From the NCBI GenBank assembly GCA_040755975.1, contig JBFLZY010000052.1, forward strand, positions 1 to 19,813: 19,813 bases of DNA. Reading direction: 5' to 3'. The position numbers and the translations under genes were made by a program. The notes beneath the pieces were generated by a model that made no database searches, was not told the origin of the DNA, and saw nothing but the letters and a program-made list of their open reading frames with translations. Below, in pieces: positions 1 to 6,905 of this stretch (position 1 is its first letter; the number at the start of each line of letters is the position of its first letter). This stretch comes from JAIMBK01 sp040755975. Its GTDB lineage: Bacteria > Bacillota > Desulfotomaculia > Desulfotomaculales > Nap2-2B.

Positions 1-2155
1 CGGCGGTGTTCACGCCCGCCTGTTCGAGGACGTTTTTGATCTCGCTCAGCTTGAAGCTGGTCGCCCGCACGTCGCCGGGGATCTCTTCGATGAACTTGCC
101 GGCCCCGGGGAACTTTTCGGCCAGCTCCACCAGTAGGCGGCCAACATTGTTCCGCATGGCCAGGTTGGTGAAAACGTAAGCCTGCCTGACGGCGCTTTCG
201 ATGGGATCAATGACGGTCCGGCCGGAGCCCTTGAGCCCCTTTACCGGCTGCGGGAGGTCCGCCAGCCGGCGCTTGCCGAAGCGCCCTTCCTCTTCAAAAA
301 CCCGGTAAAGGGGGACGTATTCCTCGCTGGAGGCAAGGATCTTCGCCTTCGCCTCGGGGCTGACCAGCCCGCTTCTCTCCAGCATGTCCACCAGGCTTTT
401 GAACCAGCCTTTCAGTTGCTCGTGGATCTGGTCGAATTCGGGGTTCTTTAAGCGTTGAATGGTCGCGTCCGCGTCCGCTTCGCTGAAGGGGAAGGCTTTG
501 ATGTCCTTTCCGGCGGCCTTCTGCCGGTAAAGTTCCTTCACCCGTTTGGCGGTGACGTAGGCGCCGAAGTCCCGGTATTTATCCCTGGTGCTCAGCGGGG
601 TGATGATCTCTTTGAGGGAGGGTCCGATCACATTGTAGTTTTCGTCGATCTGGCCCTTCCAGATGAAGGTGTGCGCCAGGCGCCCGTTGTCCCGGAGCAA
701 GACGGCCTGCTTGTAGGGGTCCTCGGGGGCGGGAATCCCTTTCCCACCGGTGATCGCCTGGACGGTATCATGGAGGGGCTTTAGCTCGTCAAAGACCCTC
801 GTGTAAAAAACCTGCCAGAGGGATTTGATCTTCTCCTTAACGCTCAGCGGCTCCCGCTCCGGTTTATCGAAGCTGAAGGATACGGCGGCCTTTACCCTGC
901 TCACCGGGTCGGCCCGCAGGTAGGCGTGGATCTGCTCCTGGGCCTGCTTTAGGGCGCTTTCCAGGCGGGGGCTCCCGGAGAGTTTAGATTCAAAGAAGGC
1001 ATAGAAGTTGGGGGCCTCCCTTTGGGCCGCTTCTTTATCGCCCAGGTAAAGGCGGGTGAATTCGGCCACGCCTTCTTTACGCTCCTGGGCGGGGGGATAG
1101 TTCTTCCCGGTGGCCCGGCCCAGTTTGAGCAGTTCGGCATCAAAGGCGGGGTCGGCCAGGCCGAACATCCTGTCCAGGTGGTGGCCCGCCTCGTGGGCGA
1201 TCACCGGCAGGTCCTCGGCCAGCTTCGTGCGGATCACTTCTTCCCGGTTCTTGTAGATGCCGACGGCTTTCTGCTGGTAGCGGCCCACCCGCAGGGGAAC
1301 GTCCAGGATTTTTTCCAGGCGGTCGATGATCATCCGCCGGGCAGGGGCCTCGCCTTCGCCCATGATTTCCATGCTCGGGGGGCGGGTTGCCATGGTTTCC
1401 GCGCCCCCGGGGGCTCCCGCCGCTTCGGGCAGTTCCGACCTGGGCAGTTCGGTTCTGGTTTTAAGCAGTTTTCCGGCAGCCTTTCCGATGGCGCGGGCGG
1501 CCACGTCCCCGCCGCCGAAAAGGGCCGCACCGACGGCCGCTTCCTTGCCGATTTCCGGGAGGGGTTCGCCTTCGGCGGCGGCCTTGATGCCCTCGTAAAC
1601 CGCGCCGGAGGCAGCGCCCGGGGCGGCGGCCTTCGCTATCTTTGCCGGCAGGCTTGCCGCTTTGGGGATCAGTCTGGTCGCCGCCCTGCCCACCGTGCCG
1701 TACAGGCCGGATATGGGAACGAGAGAACCGGCCAGCTCCCCGACGCCGGCGGCAATTTTTTCGCCGGTGGTTTCCGGAGCAGGGGGAGGGGGCGGTTCCA
1801 CGCCGAAAAGCCTGCTTATACCTTTTTCGATCAGTCCGCCCGGACCGCCTAAGCCGAAGGTCATGCCTTTGACGAGGCCCTCGGAAGCAAGATTGAAAAT
1901 CCCCCCTGGTGTTAGTCTAGTCGCAGAAGGCGCTGCTGGAACTTCAGTTTTTTCCGGCGGCGTTCTGAACTGTTCTCCGGGAATAAAAACATCAATAGCT
2001 TGCTGCCACAGGGGACGCGCCTGAAGCCGTGCCTTTTCTTCCAAAGCCCTCGCCAGCGCCTCTTCTTCTTCGGCCTGCTGCCTGTACTTTTCTACGCCTT
2101 CACGCCCTATTTTTCTGTACGCTTCCAGATCGATTTCAAAGGGTTTCAGCGGCAT
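1..2155 (-). CDS. Large phage/mobile-element polyvalent-type protein with zincin metalloprotease motif (3' end off window)
   Basis: An uninterrupted minus-strand frame of 718 codons starts at ATG 2155 (GAGGT seven bases upstream) and runs off the left edge; an in-frame ATG at 2161 sits too close to that site. Residues about 8-47 are charged and helical. Residues about 85-220 are Gly/Ala-rich with amphipathic stretches, as in phage internal or ejected proteins. A gluzincin-type motif HEAGHHLD lies at residues 321-328 (H321, E322, H325), followed about 36-40 residues later by an EGVAEF helix (E361/E365) that could give the third zinc ligand. The remaining part (about 450-718) is helical and resembles the associated domains of 'large polyvalent proteins' carried by phages and conjugative elements; that assignment is from memory and inferred. 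Such proteins are thought to enter the recipient cell with the DNA. It is the last visible gene of the leftward operon and more GC-rich than the replication genes. An alternative is a phage structural or ejection protein. Confidence 0.7.
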   Translation of the reverse strand, partial: MPLKPFEIDLEAYRKIGREGVEKYRQQAEEEEALARALEEKARLQARPLWQQAIDVFIPGEQFRTPPEKTEVPAAPSATRLTPGGIFNLASEGLVKGMTFGLGGPGGLIEKGISRLFGVEPPPPPAPETTGEKIAAGVGELAGSLVPISGLYGTVGRAATRLIPKAASLPAKIAKAAAPGAASGAVYEGIKAAAEGEPLPEIGKEAAVGAALFGGGDVAARAIGKAAGKLLKTRTELPRSELPEAAGAPGGAETMATRPPSMEIMGEGEAPARRMIIDRLEKILDVPLRVGRYQQKAVGIYKNREEVIRTKLAEDLPVIAHEAGHHLDRMFGLADPAFDAELLKLGRATGKNYPPAQERKEGVAEFTRLYLGDKEAAQREAPNFYAFFESKLSGSPRLESALKQAQEQIHAYLRADPVSRVKAAVSFSFDKPEREPLSVKEKIKSLWQVFYTRVFDELKPLHDTVQAITGGKGIPAPEDPYKQAVLLRDNGRLAHTFIWKGQIDENYNVIGPSLKEIITPLSTRDKYRDFGAYVTAKRVKELYRQKAAGKDIKAFPFSEADADATIQRLKNPEFDQIHEQLKGWFKSLVDMLERSGLVSPEAKAKILASSEEYVPLYRVFEEEGRFGKRRLADLPQPVKGLKGSGRTVIDPIESAVRQAYVFTNLAMRNNVGRLLVELAEKFPGAGKFIEEIPGDVRATSFKLSEIKNVLEQAGVNTA

Positions 2156-2191
2156 GGGCATTACCTCGCTTTCTTCTTAAAGTTAATTTTA

Positions 2192-2599
2192 TCATCCCGT
2201 GGTGTTATTTAAATAGCAGGTTTTGCTGCCGGGAAAGGGTCTGTCGCATTCCGGGCAGGTTTCTTCTTCCCGGGCAAAAAAGATATCCTGAAAATCCTGA
2301 ATGGTCAGGTCCCGCCGATAGCTTTCGCGCCAGGCGATAAGAAGGCTTTCCAGGAACCTTCTCGGAAGGGAAACAAAGAGGCTAAACAAAAGCTCTTCTT
2401 CGTCCGGGCTGAGAAGTCTTCCAAAAACTAACGGCAGGATTTGAAGTATTTTGCCTTTATGGTCACGCGGGTTTTCGCAAGATAGCAAGAAGAAGATAAT
2501 TCTGGCAACTTTGCGCCCCTGCTTTATCCTGATGTTTTGCCTTCTCTCCCGCCACCGGCGCAGGTATTCGTTCTGCCTTTCCTTGCTCTTGTACGGCAT
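2192..2599 (-). CDS. Hypothetical small element protein with C-terminal CxxC
   Basis: 135 residues. The ATG at 2599 shares one base with the TGA stop of the gene upstream (TGATG) and has AGGTGG eight bases before it; a GTG four codons earlier lies inside that site, so I reject it as the start. The N-terminus (MPYKSKERQNEYLRRWRERR) is strongly basic and helical, a style common at the start of small phage proteins. The middle is hydrophobic and helical. The C-terminal 25 residues carry CPEC plus one more Cys (CPEC-x9-C), which could be an incomplete zinc knuckle. I do not recognise the family. The start overlap implies translational coupling, and the large polyvalent gene follows after 36 bp in the same operon. 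Confidence 0.65.
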   Translation of the reverse strand: MPYKSKERQNEYLRRWRERRQNIRIKQGRKVARIIFFLLSCENPRDHKGKILQILPLVFGRLLSPDEEELLFSLFVSLPRRFLESLLIAWRESYRRDLTIQDFQDIFFAREEETCPECDRPFPGSKTCYLNNTTG

Positions 2600-2865
2600 C
2601 AGGCCAACCACCTGTAAAAACGTTCCCCGTCTTCCCTGGTAAACACCTTAACCGGCAAAGCCTCCTGAATGGCCTCCAGGTCTGCTTCAATTTCCGCGGT
2701 GCTCAGTTCATCGGCTTCTACCGAAAGAATTTTGTTTTTGAGGTAAACAGGATGGGCAATGCCTACTCCCTTTTTGGCTAGGGCCAAAAGGCCGACGGCC
2801 AGAAGTTTTTGCCGCATGGGAAGCAGTACAAAATAGGGATAGTCGAAAAGTTCCTTTAAGGTCAT
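2599..2865 (-). CDS. Hypothetical protein, possible winged-helix fold
   Basis: 88 residues. The ATG directly follows the TAA of the upstream XRE gene, and a G-run Shine-Dalgarno (AGGGGGG) precedes it. The sequence opens with a hydrophobic helix (residues 1-32, with YFVLLPMRQKLLAVGLLALA), then an acidic helix ELSTAEIEADLEAIQEAL (about 53-71), and ends in a strand-turn-strand rich in charged and aromatic residues (VKVFTREDGERFYRWLA). That order resembles N-terminal winged-helix domains of phage replication initiators of the DnaD type, but the resemblance is weak and I give it no function. It shares one base with the next gene. Confidence 0.6.
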   Translation of the reverse strand: MTLKELFDYPYFVLLPMRQKLLAVGLLALAKKGVGIAHPVYLKNKILSVEADELSTAEIEADLEAIQEALPVKVFTREDGERFYRWLA

Positions 2866-3294
2866 TTATTGTCCCCCCTTCGCTTTTGAGAAGTCATGTC
2901 TCCGGGCACCCGGGCCGCACACCACGCCGGGGCACCATTCTTCGGTGTAGTCCATGCTGTCGTAAATTTCACGTTCGCCAACAATCTTTGCCTGCCGCCG
3001 TTCGTTCAAAACCTTTATGGTCTCGTCAATTTCCTCTTCCGTCCGGGTATCCCTGGGGGGTTCCTCTTTGGGTTTCTCCGGGGGCCGGTAGTCGCTGAAC
3101 AGGTCCGTCAGCTTGACGCCCAAGGCATCCGCAAACCGCCGGTCGGCGTCGTATCCCCAGGGTGTGCGCCCCCATGAGCTTTCCGCCCTCTCTACCTGCA
3201 AGATTGAATTGACGTGAAGGTTCATCTTTGACGATAACTCTTTAACCGTCATACCCGCTTTTTCCCTGTAATAGCGCACCAAGTTAGTTCCCAT
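2866..3294 (-). CDS. XRE-family helix-turn-helix protein with C-terminal extension
   Basis: 142 residues, ATG 3294 with a strong AAAGGAGG site eleven bases upstream. Residues 5-65 form a Cro/CI-type HTH: the segment TVKELSSKMNLHVNSILQVE is the recognition region, with ADALGVKLTDLF closing the fold as in many XRE proteins. The C-terminal half is a Pro/Glu-rich linker then a charged segment with two Cys (WCPGVVC), not a known domain to me. This is the second XRE protein in the element and lies late in the leftward operon, so it may control distal genes rather than the integration decision. TAA abuts the start of the next gene. Confidence 0.8.
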   Translation of the reverse strand: MGTNLVRYYREKAGMTVKELSSKMNLHVNSILQVERAESSWGRTPWGYDADRRFADALGVKLTDLFSDYRPPEKPKEEPPRDTRTEEEIDETIKVLNERRQAKIVGEREIYDSMDYTEEWCPGVVCGPGARRHDFSKAKGGQ

Positions 3295-3330
3295 GAGTTT
3301 TTTTTCCTCCTTTGCGTAATATATAGCCTT

Positions 3331-3540
3331 TTATATTGTGCCGCCAGTTTTTGGCGGTCTGGCCTTTGCTTCCCGCCGGATGTGCTTCCCCCGCCGGATG
3401 GCCTCCCGCCATAAGGCCGGGTCTTTCGCCAGCAGGCGGGACAGTTCTGATTCGGTGAGAAAAAGGGTTGTTTTGGTCATCTTGATCGCGATCAACTTTT
3501 TCCGTTTTGGGCCGGCCAGATAAGGTGTTTGTTCCTCCAC
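3331..3540 (-). CDS. Small basic hypothetical protein
   Basis: 69 residues from GTG 3540, which has an AAAGGGGGG-type ribosome site six bases upstream. An internal ATG at 3480 (giving 49 residues, MTKTTLFLTESELSRLL...) lacks a good ribosome site but begins the more protein-like part, so the start is uncertain. The C-terminal half is a basic helix (LWREAIRRGKHIRREAK) with a predicted nucleic-acid-binding character. Not recognised. It sits 36 bp before the XRE gene, and a 14-bp perfect palindrome at 3482-3495 falls inside it. Confidence 0.5.
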   Translation of the reverse strand: MEEQTPYLAGPKRKKLIAIKMTKTTLFLTESELSRLLAKDPALWREAIRRGKHIRREAKARPPKTGGTI

Positions 3541-3565
3541 GGGAGGCCCCCCTTTACCTAAAAAC

Positions 3566-3584
3566 TATCCCCAAACTATCCCCA
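3566..3584. repeat. 19-bp direct repeat, copy 1 (candidate integrase arm site)
   Basis: TATCCCCAAACTATCCCCA occurs here and, base for base in the same orientation, at 9516-9534 next to the integrase end of the element. Each copy is built from two TATCCCCA units 11 bp apart, which suits binding of two protein protomers on one DNA face. It lies in the 114-bp gene-free gap between the small basic gene and the GNAT-like gene. Arm-type integrase binding is an inference. Confidence 0.6.
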
Positions 3585-3654
3585 GGGGTTATTCGTGCCT
3601 TGTGTGGTGCGGCCTCCGGGTACGCCTGCGGATTGCCGATCCGAAGGTGTACCT

Positions 3655-4269
3655 TTACCCCACATATATCCATGGCCTTTCAGTTAAGGAGAAAGCCAGG
3701 ACCTTTCCCGATTCCGAAAAGGGCACCCCCCAGACCACTTCATTAATGGTCGTTTTGTATTCCGCCGCAACTTCCTCGATTAAGGTTTTGGCTACACCTA
3801 AGCGCCGCAATAAATGTGCGGTCCAGACCAGGCAGATTTTTAATTTTGGCTCCCCCTCGCAAAAGGGTATTTCCCCTATGGTCTTGCCGTCCCAGGTTGC
3901 ATACTTTGTCGTCTTTTCGACGACGACAAAACTAATTGCATAACCGCCCTCCACCAGGGCGAAAAAGGCCGGTTCTTTTTTTACCCAATCGCCGAAATAT
4001 TTTTTATCATCGTGCCAACCTGGAAAATCGTAGCCGTTTTCTCTCTGCATAAGACGCGCCATTTTGTAGGCAAATTTATGTCCGGGGTTCGGGTCCTGGG
4101 GACGCACTCTCCATAATCGCCAGTCCTGATTGCAATGCCTCGGCGCGGGTTCGATATACAGCGTTCCCGGAAATGGCACGCCACGGGACCAAAGGAAATG
4201 CTGCTGAATATGTTTCTGCTGGCCGTATCCTCCCCACCCGCAGGGACATTCAAAACCGGTGAATTCCAA
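3655..4269 (-). CDS. Putative acetyltransferase: C2H2-like zinc finger plus GNAT-like C-terminus
   Basis: 204 residues from TTG 4269, chosen because GGGGG lies eight bases upstream; a TTG at 4299 in the same frame has no ribosome site. Residues 6-24 read FECPCG...KHIQQH, a C-x-C-x9-H-x3-H pattern like the small zinc finger in front of cohesin-acetyltransferase (Eco1/ESCO) proteins. Residues 145-168 (ICLVWTAHLLRRLGVAKTLI) match the GNAT motif A: a strand, then R-R-x-G-V-A, the acetyl-CoA pyrophosphate loop, then a helix. The end (WGVPFSESGKVLAF, 180-193) recalls the F-S-x-P-T-x-x-G motif of the ESCO C-terminus. Domain calls are by eye. The substrate is unknown. It lies downstream of the replication origin in the leftward operon, in a position typical for accessory genes. 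Confidence 0.5.
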   Translation of the reverse strand: MEFTGFECPCGWGGYGQQKHIQQHFLWSRGVPFPGTLYIEPAPRHCNQDWRLWRVRPQDPNPGHKFAYKMARLMQRENGYDFPGWHDDKKYFGDWVKKEPAFFALVEGGYAISFVVVEKTTKYATWDGKTIGEIPFCEGEPKLKICLVWTAHLLRRLGVAKTLIEEVAAEYKTTINEVVWGVPFSESGKVLAFSLTERPWIYVG

Positions 4270-4421
4270 CTTTGCTACCCCCAAACAAGTGTGTGTCAAG
4301 GTGTATACCAGATCCGAACGGTCGTCTTGTTATGATTTGCACAAGCCAGTAATATCAAGACTTGCGGGGTTCGTTATTTTTGTCACTAACGGGTTTTTTT
4401 ACACTTAAAACGAGGTGATCC

Positions 4422-4474
4422 GGTACAGCTACAATTTTTCCCAAAAGTCATCTGTTTCAGTATTATCAAGGCTT
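4422..4474. repeat. 53-bp direct repeat, copy A (outside the gene)
   Basis: These 53 bp are identical to 4691-4743, which contains one iteron and the last 15 codons plus stop of the helicase gene. Copy A is therefore a non-coding duplicate of that gene end. A more degenerate piece at 4347-4370 matches 4458-4481 at 21 of 24 positions, showing at least one further round of duplication. Confidence 0.9.
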
Positions 4475-4508
4475 GCAGGGTATTTAGCCATCAGGTTAAA
4501 TAGGCTGT

Positions 4509-4526
4509 CTGAACCGGCTGAACCGG
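4509..4526 (-). repeat. Two inverted-orientation iterons
   Basis: CTGAACCGG occurs twice in tandem (4509-4517 and 4518-4526). Read on the minus strand it is CCGGTTCAG, the same element as CGGTTCAG at 4681-4688. They bound the left side of the AT-rich segment. Confidence 0.65.
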
Positions 4527-4586
4527 TTTTTCCTATTTAAAGCTAACTTTTTTACATTGAAAAATTTCCTTAAAAAAAGGAGAAAC

Positions 4587-4613
4587 GGTTCATTCGGTAC
4601 ATTCGGTACAGCC
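4587..4613 (+). repeat. Three tandem 9-bp iterons
   Basis: CGGTTCATT, CGGTACATT and CGGTACAGC follow each other without a gap at the right edge of the AT-rich segment. They are likely binding sites for the element's initiator/helicase; binding is inferred from position and repetition. Confidence 0.7.
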
Positions 4614-4659
4614 TCCAGTCGTCATGCGGCCTGAGCCCCCTTCCCTTAGAAAGGTGATT

Positions 4660-4698
4660 CGGTACAGTTCGGTACAGTTTCGGTTCAGCTGGTACAGC
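4660..4698 (+). repeat. Four near-tandem iterons at the helicase stop codon
   Basis: CGGTACAGTT (4660), CGGTACAGTTT (4670), CGGTTCAGCT (4681) and GGTACAGCT (4691) are spaced 10-11 bp apart, about one helical turn. The last one reaches the stop codon of the helicase gene. The 4651-4667 segment also repeats the AGGTGAT-x-CGGTACAG context seen at 4413-4428. Confidence 0.7.
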
Positions 4699-4743
4699 TA
4701 CAATTTTTCCCAAAAGTCATCTGTTTCAGTATTATCAAGGCTT
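4691..4743. repeat. 53-bp direct repeat, copy B (helicase 3' end)
   Basis: The same 53 bp as copy A at 4422-4474. Here the segment encodes the C-terminal residues ending TETDDFWEKL and the TAG stop of the helicase, so the coding end of the gene doubles as part of the repeat structure. Confidence 0.9.
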
Positions 4744-6092
4744 TGCTCATCAAGCAATCCAATCCCCCGCCAAACCTTTTCGCGGGCATACTCTGGGCCG
4801 TGGATACTACGCTGAACATTGGGAAAATTCGCCTCGATCTCCTGGTTAAAACTTCGCCTGGATACAAAGTAATAACCGTTGTCCTCGCACCATCTCCTGT
4901 ACTCACTGTAAAGTTTCTCACGCTTGACAACACATTGCGGCTTAACTACGCAGTTTTCCGCGATAAACGCCAGAACGTTAGAGTTCTCCAACCTGTACCG
5001 CTCAATCTGCGCCCGGGTCGTGTCATTTTCGCTGAAAGTAAAATTGTTTGCCATTAGCCGCCGCAGCCCTTCCAGTGCCCAGGAAAATATCCCGTCAACC
5101 TCCCGAAAGAGCTTTTCCTTCAGGCGTTTATCGACCTTATCATCAGGGATTACATTCTCAAACGGGATAATAATCAGCCGGCGGTAAAACGCGCCCGTTT
5201 GGTCCTTCGAGTACGGCAGCCGGTTGCAGGAAAAAAGCAGCCGCGCAAAAGGTTTAAACGAGAAGGGGTTTTTGAATTTTCTCTCGGCTGTGATCGTGTC
5301 CCCGCCGACGATTGCTTTAAAAGCTGCTGCGTCCTCAATCGCCTGTGCTGGCAAATCCGCCGCGATATTTGCCAACTTCCCAAAGAGCTGCGCCGTTTTG
5401 AACCGGTCACCGAGGTTTTGCCATTCAACACTTGAAACATTTTGTTTACCAAGCATATATTCCAGGACAGATAGGACCGTAGACTTTCCACTTTGGCCGG
5501 GGCCGTGCAGAACGAAAGCTTTCTGTGCTGAGGTTAGAGGTACGAGACAGTATCCATAAAACTCCTGAATAAGAAGGATATTTTCCGGCGGCAGGACCTC
5601 ACTTAAAAACTTCAAGAACAACGGGCATCCCGCGCCTTCGTCATAATTGCAGTTTAATTGAATGGTCGCCAAAAACTCCGGGTCGTGCGGTTTAAGAGCA
5701 CCACTTTTTATATCCAAAAGGCCGTTCTTTAAGTTGATAATAAGCGGTTCCCGGTTTAGGTCTTCCGTGTTTTTCAGAATTTCAAGTTTCCAGAGGTTTA
5801 ACGCATCGCTGATCCAGGAACTTTTACAGCAGTTGTCCGGCAGGTATTTTTTGACTACGGCCGCCGCCTCGTTATCACTGATCTCCCGGTAAGCACCATT
5901 CCAATAAGCGAAGAAGGCTTCCCCGGCGTAGAACACCCGCTCGTTATTCGCCAAATGCCGGGCCAGGACGCCAGGAAGAAACTTCGCCCCTCCCTTCGTC
6001 GCCTTCAACCAGGCCGGCTTGTTTCTTTCTTGACTTCCTTCGATTTTTTGCCTTAGTTCAATTACCTTCTTAACTTGATGTTCCTTCAACAA
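4698..6092 (-). CDS. SF3 helicase / replication initiator, D5/P4-primase C-terminal type
   Basis: 464 residues; the hexameric-type helicase that would open and unwind the element's origin. The D5_N-like region is about residues 45-175. The SF3 core follows: Walker A GPGQSGKS (197-204, K203), Walker B-like KLANIAADLP (239-248), motif C/sensor FARLLFSCN (282-290) and arginine-finger candidates R304/R305. A winged-helix C-terminus covers about 375-450. No archaeo-eukaryotic primase domain precedes it, so it is about half the length of P4 alpha-type proteins. The only starts are TTG codons at 6092 and 6089 (GGTGG six bases upstream of the first), so it overlaps the primase zinc-domain gene by 23 bp and is probably translationally coupled. 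Its 3' end merges into the iteron array. Confidence 0.9.
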   Translation of the reverse strand: MLKEHQVKKVIELRQKIEGSQERNKPAWLKATKGGAKFLPGVLARHLANNERVFYAGEAFFAYWNGAYREISDNEAAAVVKKYLPDNCCKSSWISDALNLWKLEILKNTEDLNREPLIINLKNGLLDIKSGALKPHDPEFLATIQLNCNYDEGAGCPLFLKFLSEVLPPENILLIQEFYGYCLVPLTSAQKAFVLHGPGQSGKSTVLSVLEYMLGKQNVSSVEWQNLGDRFKTAQLFGKLANIAADLPAQAIEDAAAFKAIVGGDTITAERKFKNPFSFKPFARLLFSCNRLPYSKDQTGAFYRRLIIIPFENVIPDDKVDKRLKEKLFREVDGIFSWALEGLRRLMANNFTFSENDTTRAQIERYRLENSNVLAFIAENCVVKPQCVVKREKLYSEYRRWCEDNGYYFVSRRSFNQEIEANFPNVQRSIHGPEYAREKVWRGIGLLDEQSLDNTETDDFWEKL

Positions 6093-6636
6093 AGCTTTCC
6101 ACCGCCTTCAATTTCGTGTCCACGTCGCCGGCTTCCAGGATGTCGAGCAGGTGTTCAAGCCAAACCTGCGAATGAATTAGTTCTGGCCAGGCAAAAGGAC
6201 CGCAACAGGCGAGAATTTTATCTATCGCCCGATAATAAGCAACGAACCAGCTGTGAACCTCGTCAACAAGCCAGTTAAAAAACTCTCTTGCTTCCTTTTC
6301 CTGCGCTCGTTCTCTGGCCGCTTCCGCCGCCTTTTGCCGGGCCTCGGGAGCAAGGGGCTGATCAATGGGAAGCCCGAAGTCCATGCAGACTTGCCGAGCC
6401 GCTTCATAAGGGCGTAGGCTCAATAGCCTGGCCGCCAGTTCTATGCCGTCGCCGCAGGCCTGGCAGCCGAAGCATTTAAAACCGTTTGGGTAAATGACCA
6501 GCGAAGGCTGCCGGTCGGGATGGAATGGGCAAAGGGCGAAATAATTCTTGCCGCGTTTCCGCAGCTCCAAACCGTACCGGATAGCAATTTCCGGGGTGGA
6601 AATGGTCCGGGCTTGCTCGAAAACAGAAAGTCTCAT
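6070..6636 (-). CDS. CHC2 zinc-finger primase-like protein (zinc domain only)
   Basis: 188 residues from ATG 6636 (AGGTGA six bases upstream). Residues 12-80 are the DnaG N-terminal zinc-binding module: CPFH at 36-39 and CFGC at 55-58 (C-x2-H...C-x2-C) with the usual SLVIYPNGFKCFGC strand, then GDGIELAARLL. The rest is helical, with a long charged helix (about 95-120) and Trp-rich helices. There is no TOPRIM catalytic domain and the family's usual length (about 600 residues in DnaG) is not reached. It probably works with the overlapping helicase gene and supplies DNA recognition, with a host or other primase giving catalysis; that is inferred. It follows the excisionase-like gene after 39 bp. 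Confidence 0.85.
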   Translation of the reverse strand: MRLSVFEQARTISTPEIAIRYGLELRKRGKNYFALCPFHPDRQPSLVIYPNGFKCFGCQACGDGIELAARLLSLRPYEAARQVCMDFGLPIDQPLAPEARQKAAEAARERAQEKEAREFFNWLVDEVHSWFVAYYRAIDKILACCGPFAWPELIHSQVWLEHLLDILEAGDVDTKLKAVESFVEGTSS

Positions 6637-6675
6637 GAAAAATCACCTTTTCCCGCTGTCCGCCAGGTTTTTATC

Positions 6676-6900
6676 TTATTTCAACCGTCGGATTCCCCTA
6701 ATTGCCTGCTCCGGTTCCCGCTTCAAGCTCGCTTGCTCTTGCTGCTCAAGCCACTTGTCCAGCGCTTCCCGGCGGAAGAGCAATCGACCGTCAATCCGTA
6801 TGTGCGGAATCCTCCCAGCTTTCGCCAATTCCAGAAGTTTCCAATAACTAACGTCGATGTATTCCGCAGCGGCTTTTGCCCGCATTGTAGCTTTCTGCAT
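6676..6900 (-). CDS. Excisionase / AlpA-like HTH DNA-binding protein
   Basis: 74 residues, ATG 6900, ribosome site GGGGGG overlapping the stop of the upstream repressor. The pattern AAAEYIDVSYWKLLELAKAG (10-29), then a wing with IPHIRIDGRLLFRREALDKWL (31-51), is the MerR-like/HTH_17 excisionase fold: helix-turn-helix, an 'IP..R..GR..F' wing and a closing 'L..WL' helix. Such proteins bend DNA at the attachment site to direct integrase toward excision, or activate satellite genes as AlpA does. Its place directly after the repressor and before the replication genes fits both jobs. Start and fold are well supported; the exact role is inferred. Confidence 0.85.
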   Translation of the reverse strand: MQKATMRAKAAAEYIDVSYWKLLELAKAGRIPHIRIDGRLLFRREALDKWLEQQEQASLKREPEQAIRGIRRLK

Positions 6901-6905
6901 CGTTT

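Larger units (their letters stand above)
4347..4745. other. Probable replication origin with iterons and AT-rich unwinding region
   Basis: Gene-free DNA from 4300 to 4697, just past the 3' end of the helicase gene and overlapping it, is packed with copies of CGGT(A/T)CA. There are three tandem 9-mers at 4587-4613, four 9-11 bp-spaced copies at 4660-4698, a single copy at 4421-4430, and two inverted copies at 4509-4526. Between the inverted pair and the 9-mer array lies an A/T-rich stretch (4527-4585). Iterons flanking an AT-rich region beside the rep/helicase gene are the origin layout of staphylococcal pathogenicity islands. P4 alpha protein likewise binds short iterons (GGTGAACAG-type) at its origin. 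Use as an origin is inferred. Confidence 0.65.

Noticed and set aside
1022..1852. 276-residue plus-strand frame
   Set aside because: It lies antisense to the polyvalent-type gene, is Gly/Arg/Phe-rich without motifs, and exists because of the high third-position GC of the real minus-strand gene.
3482..3495. 14-bp palindrome TTGATCGCGATCAA
   Set aside because: It falls within codons of a small gene and has no partner site; chance or codon effect is enough.
3585..3654. Left attachment site next to the inner 19-bp repeat
   Set aside because: No copy of the tRNA-Arg 3' segment is present there, so the element end is not at this position today.
4294..4299. TTGACA as a -35 or as TTG start of the GNAT-like gene
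   Set aside because: No -10 box stands 16-18 bp downstream, and no ribosome site precedes the TTG; TTG at 4269 has a proper site.
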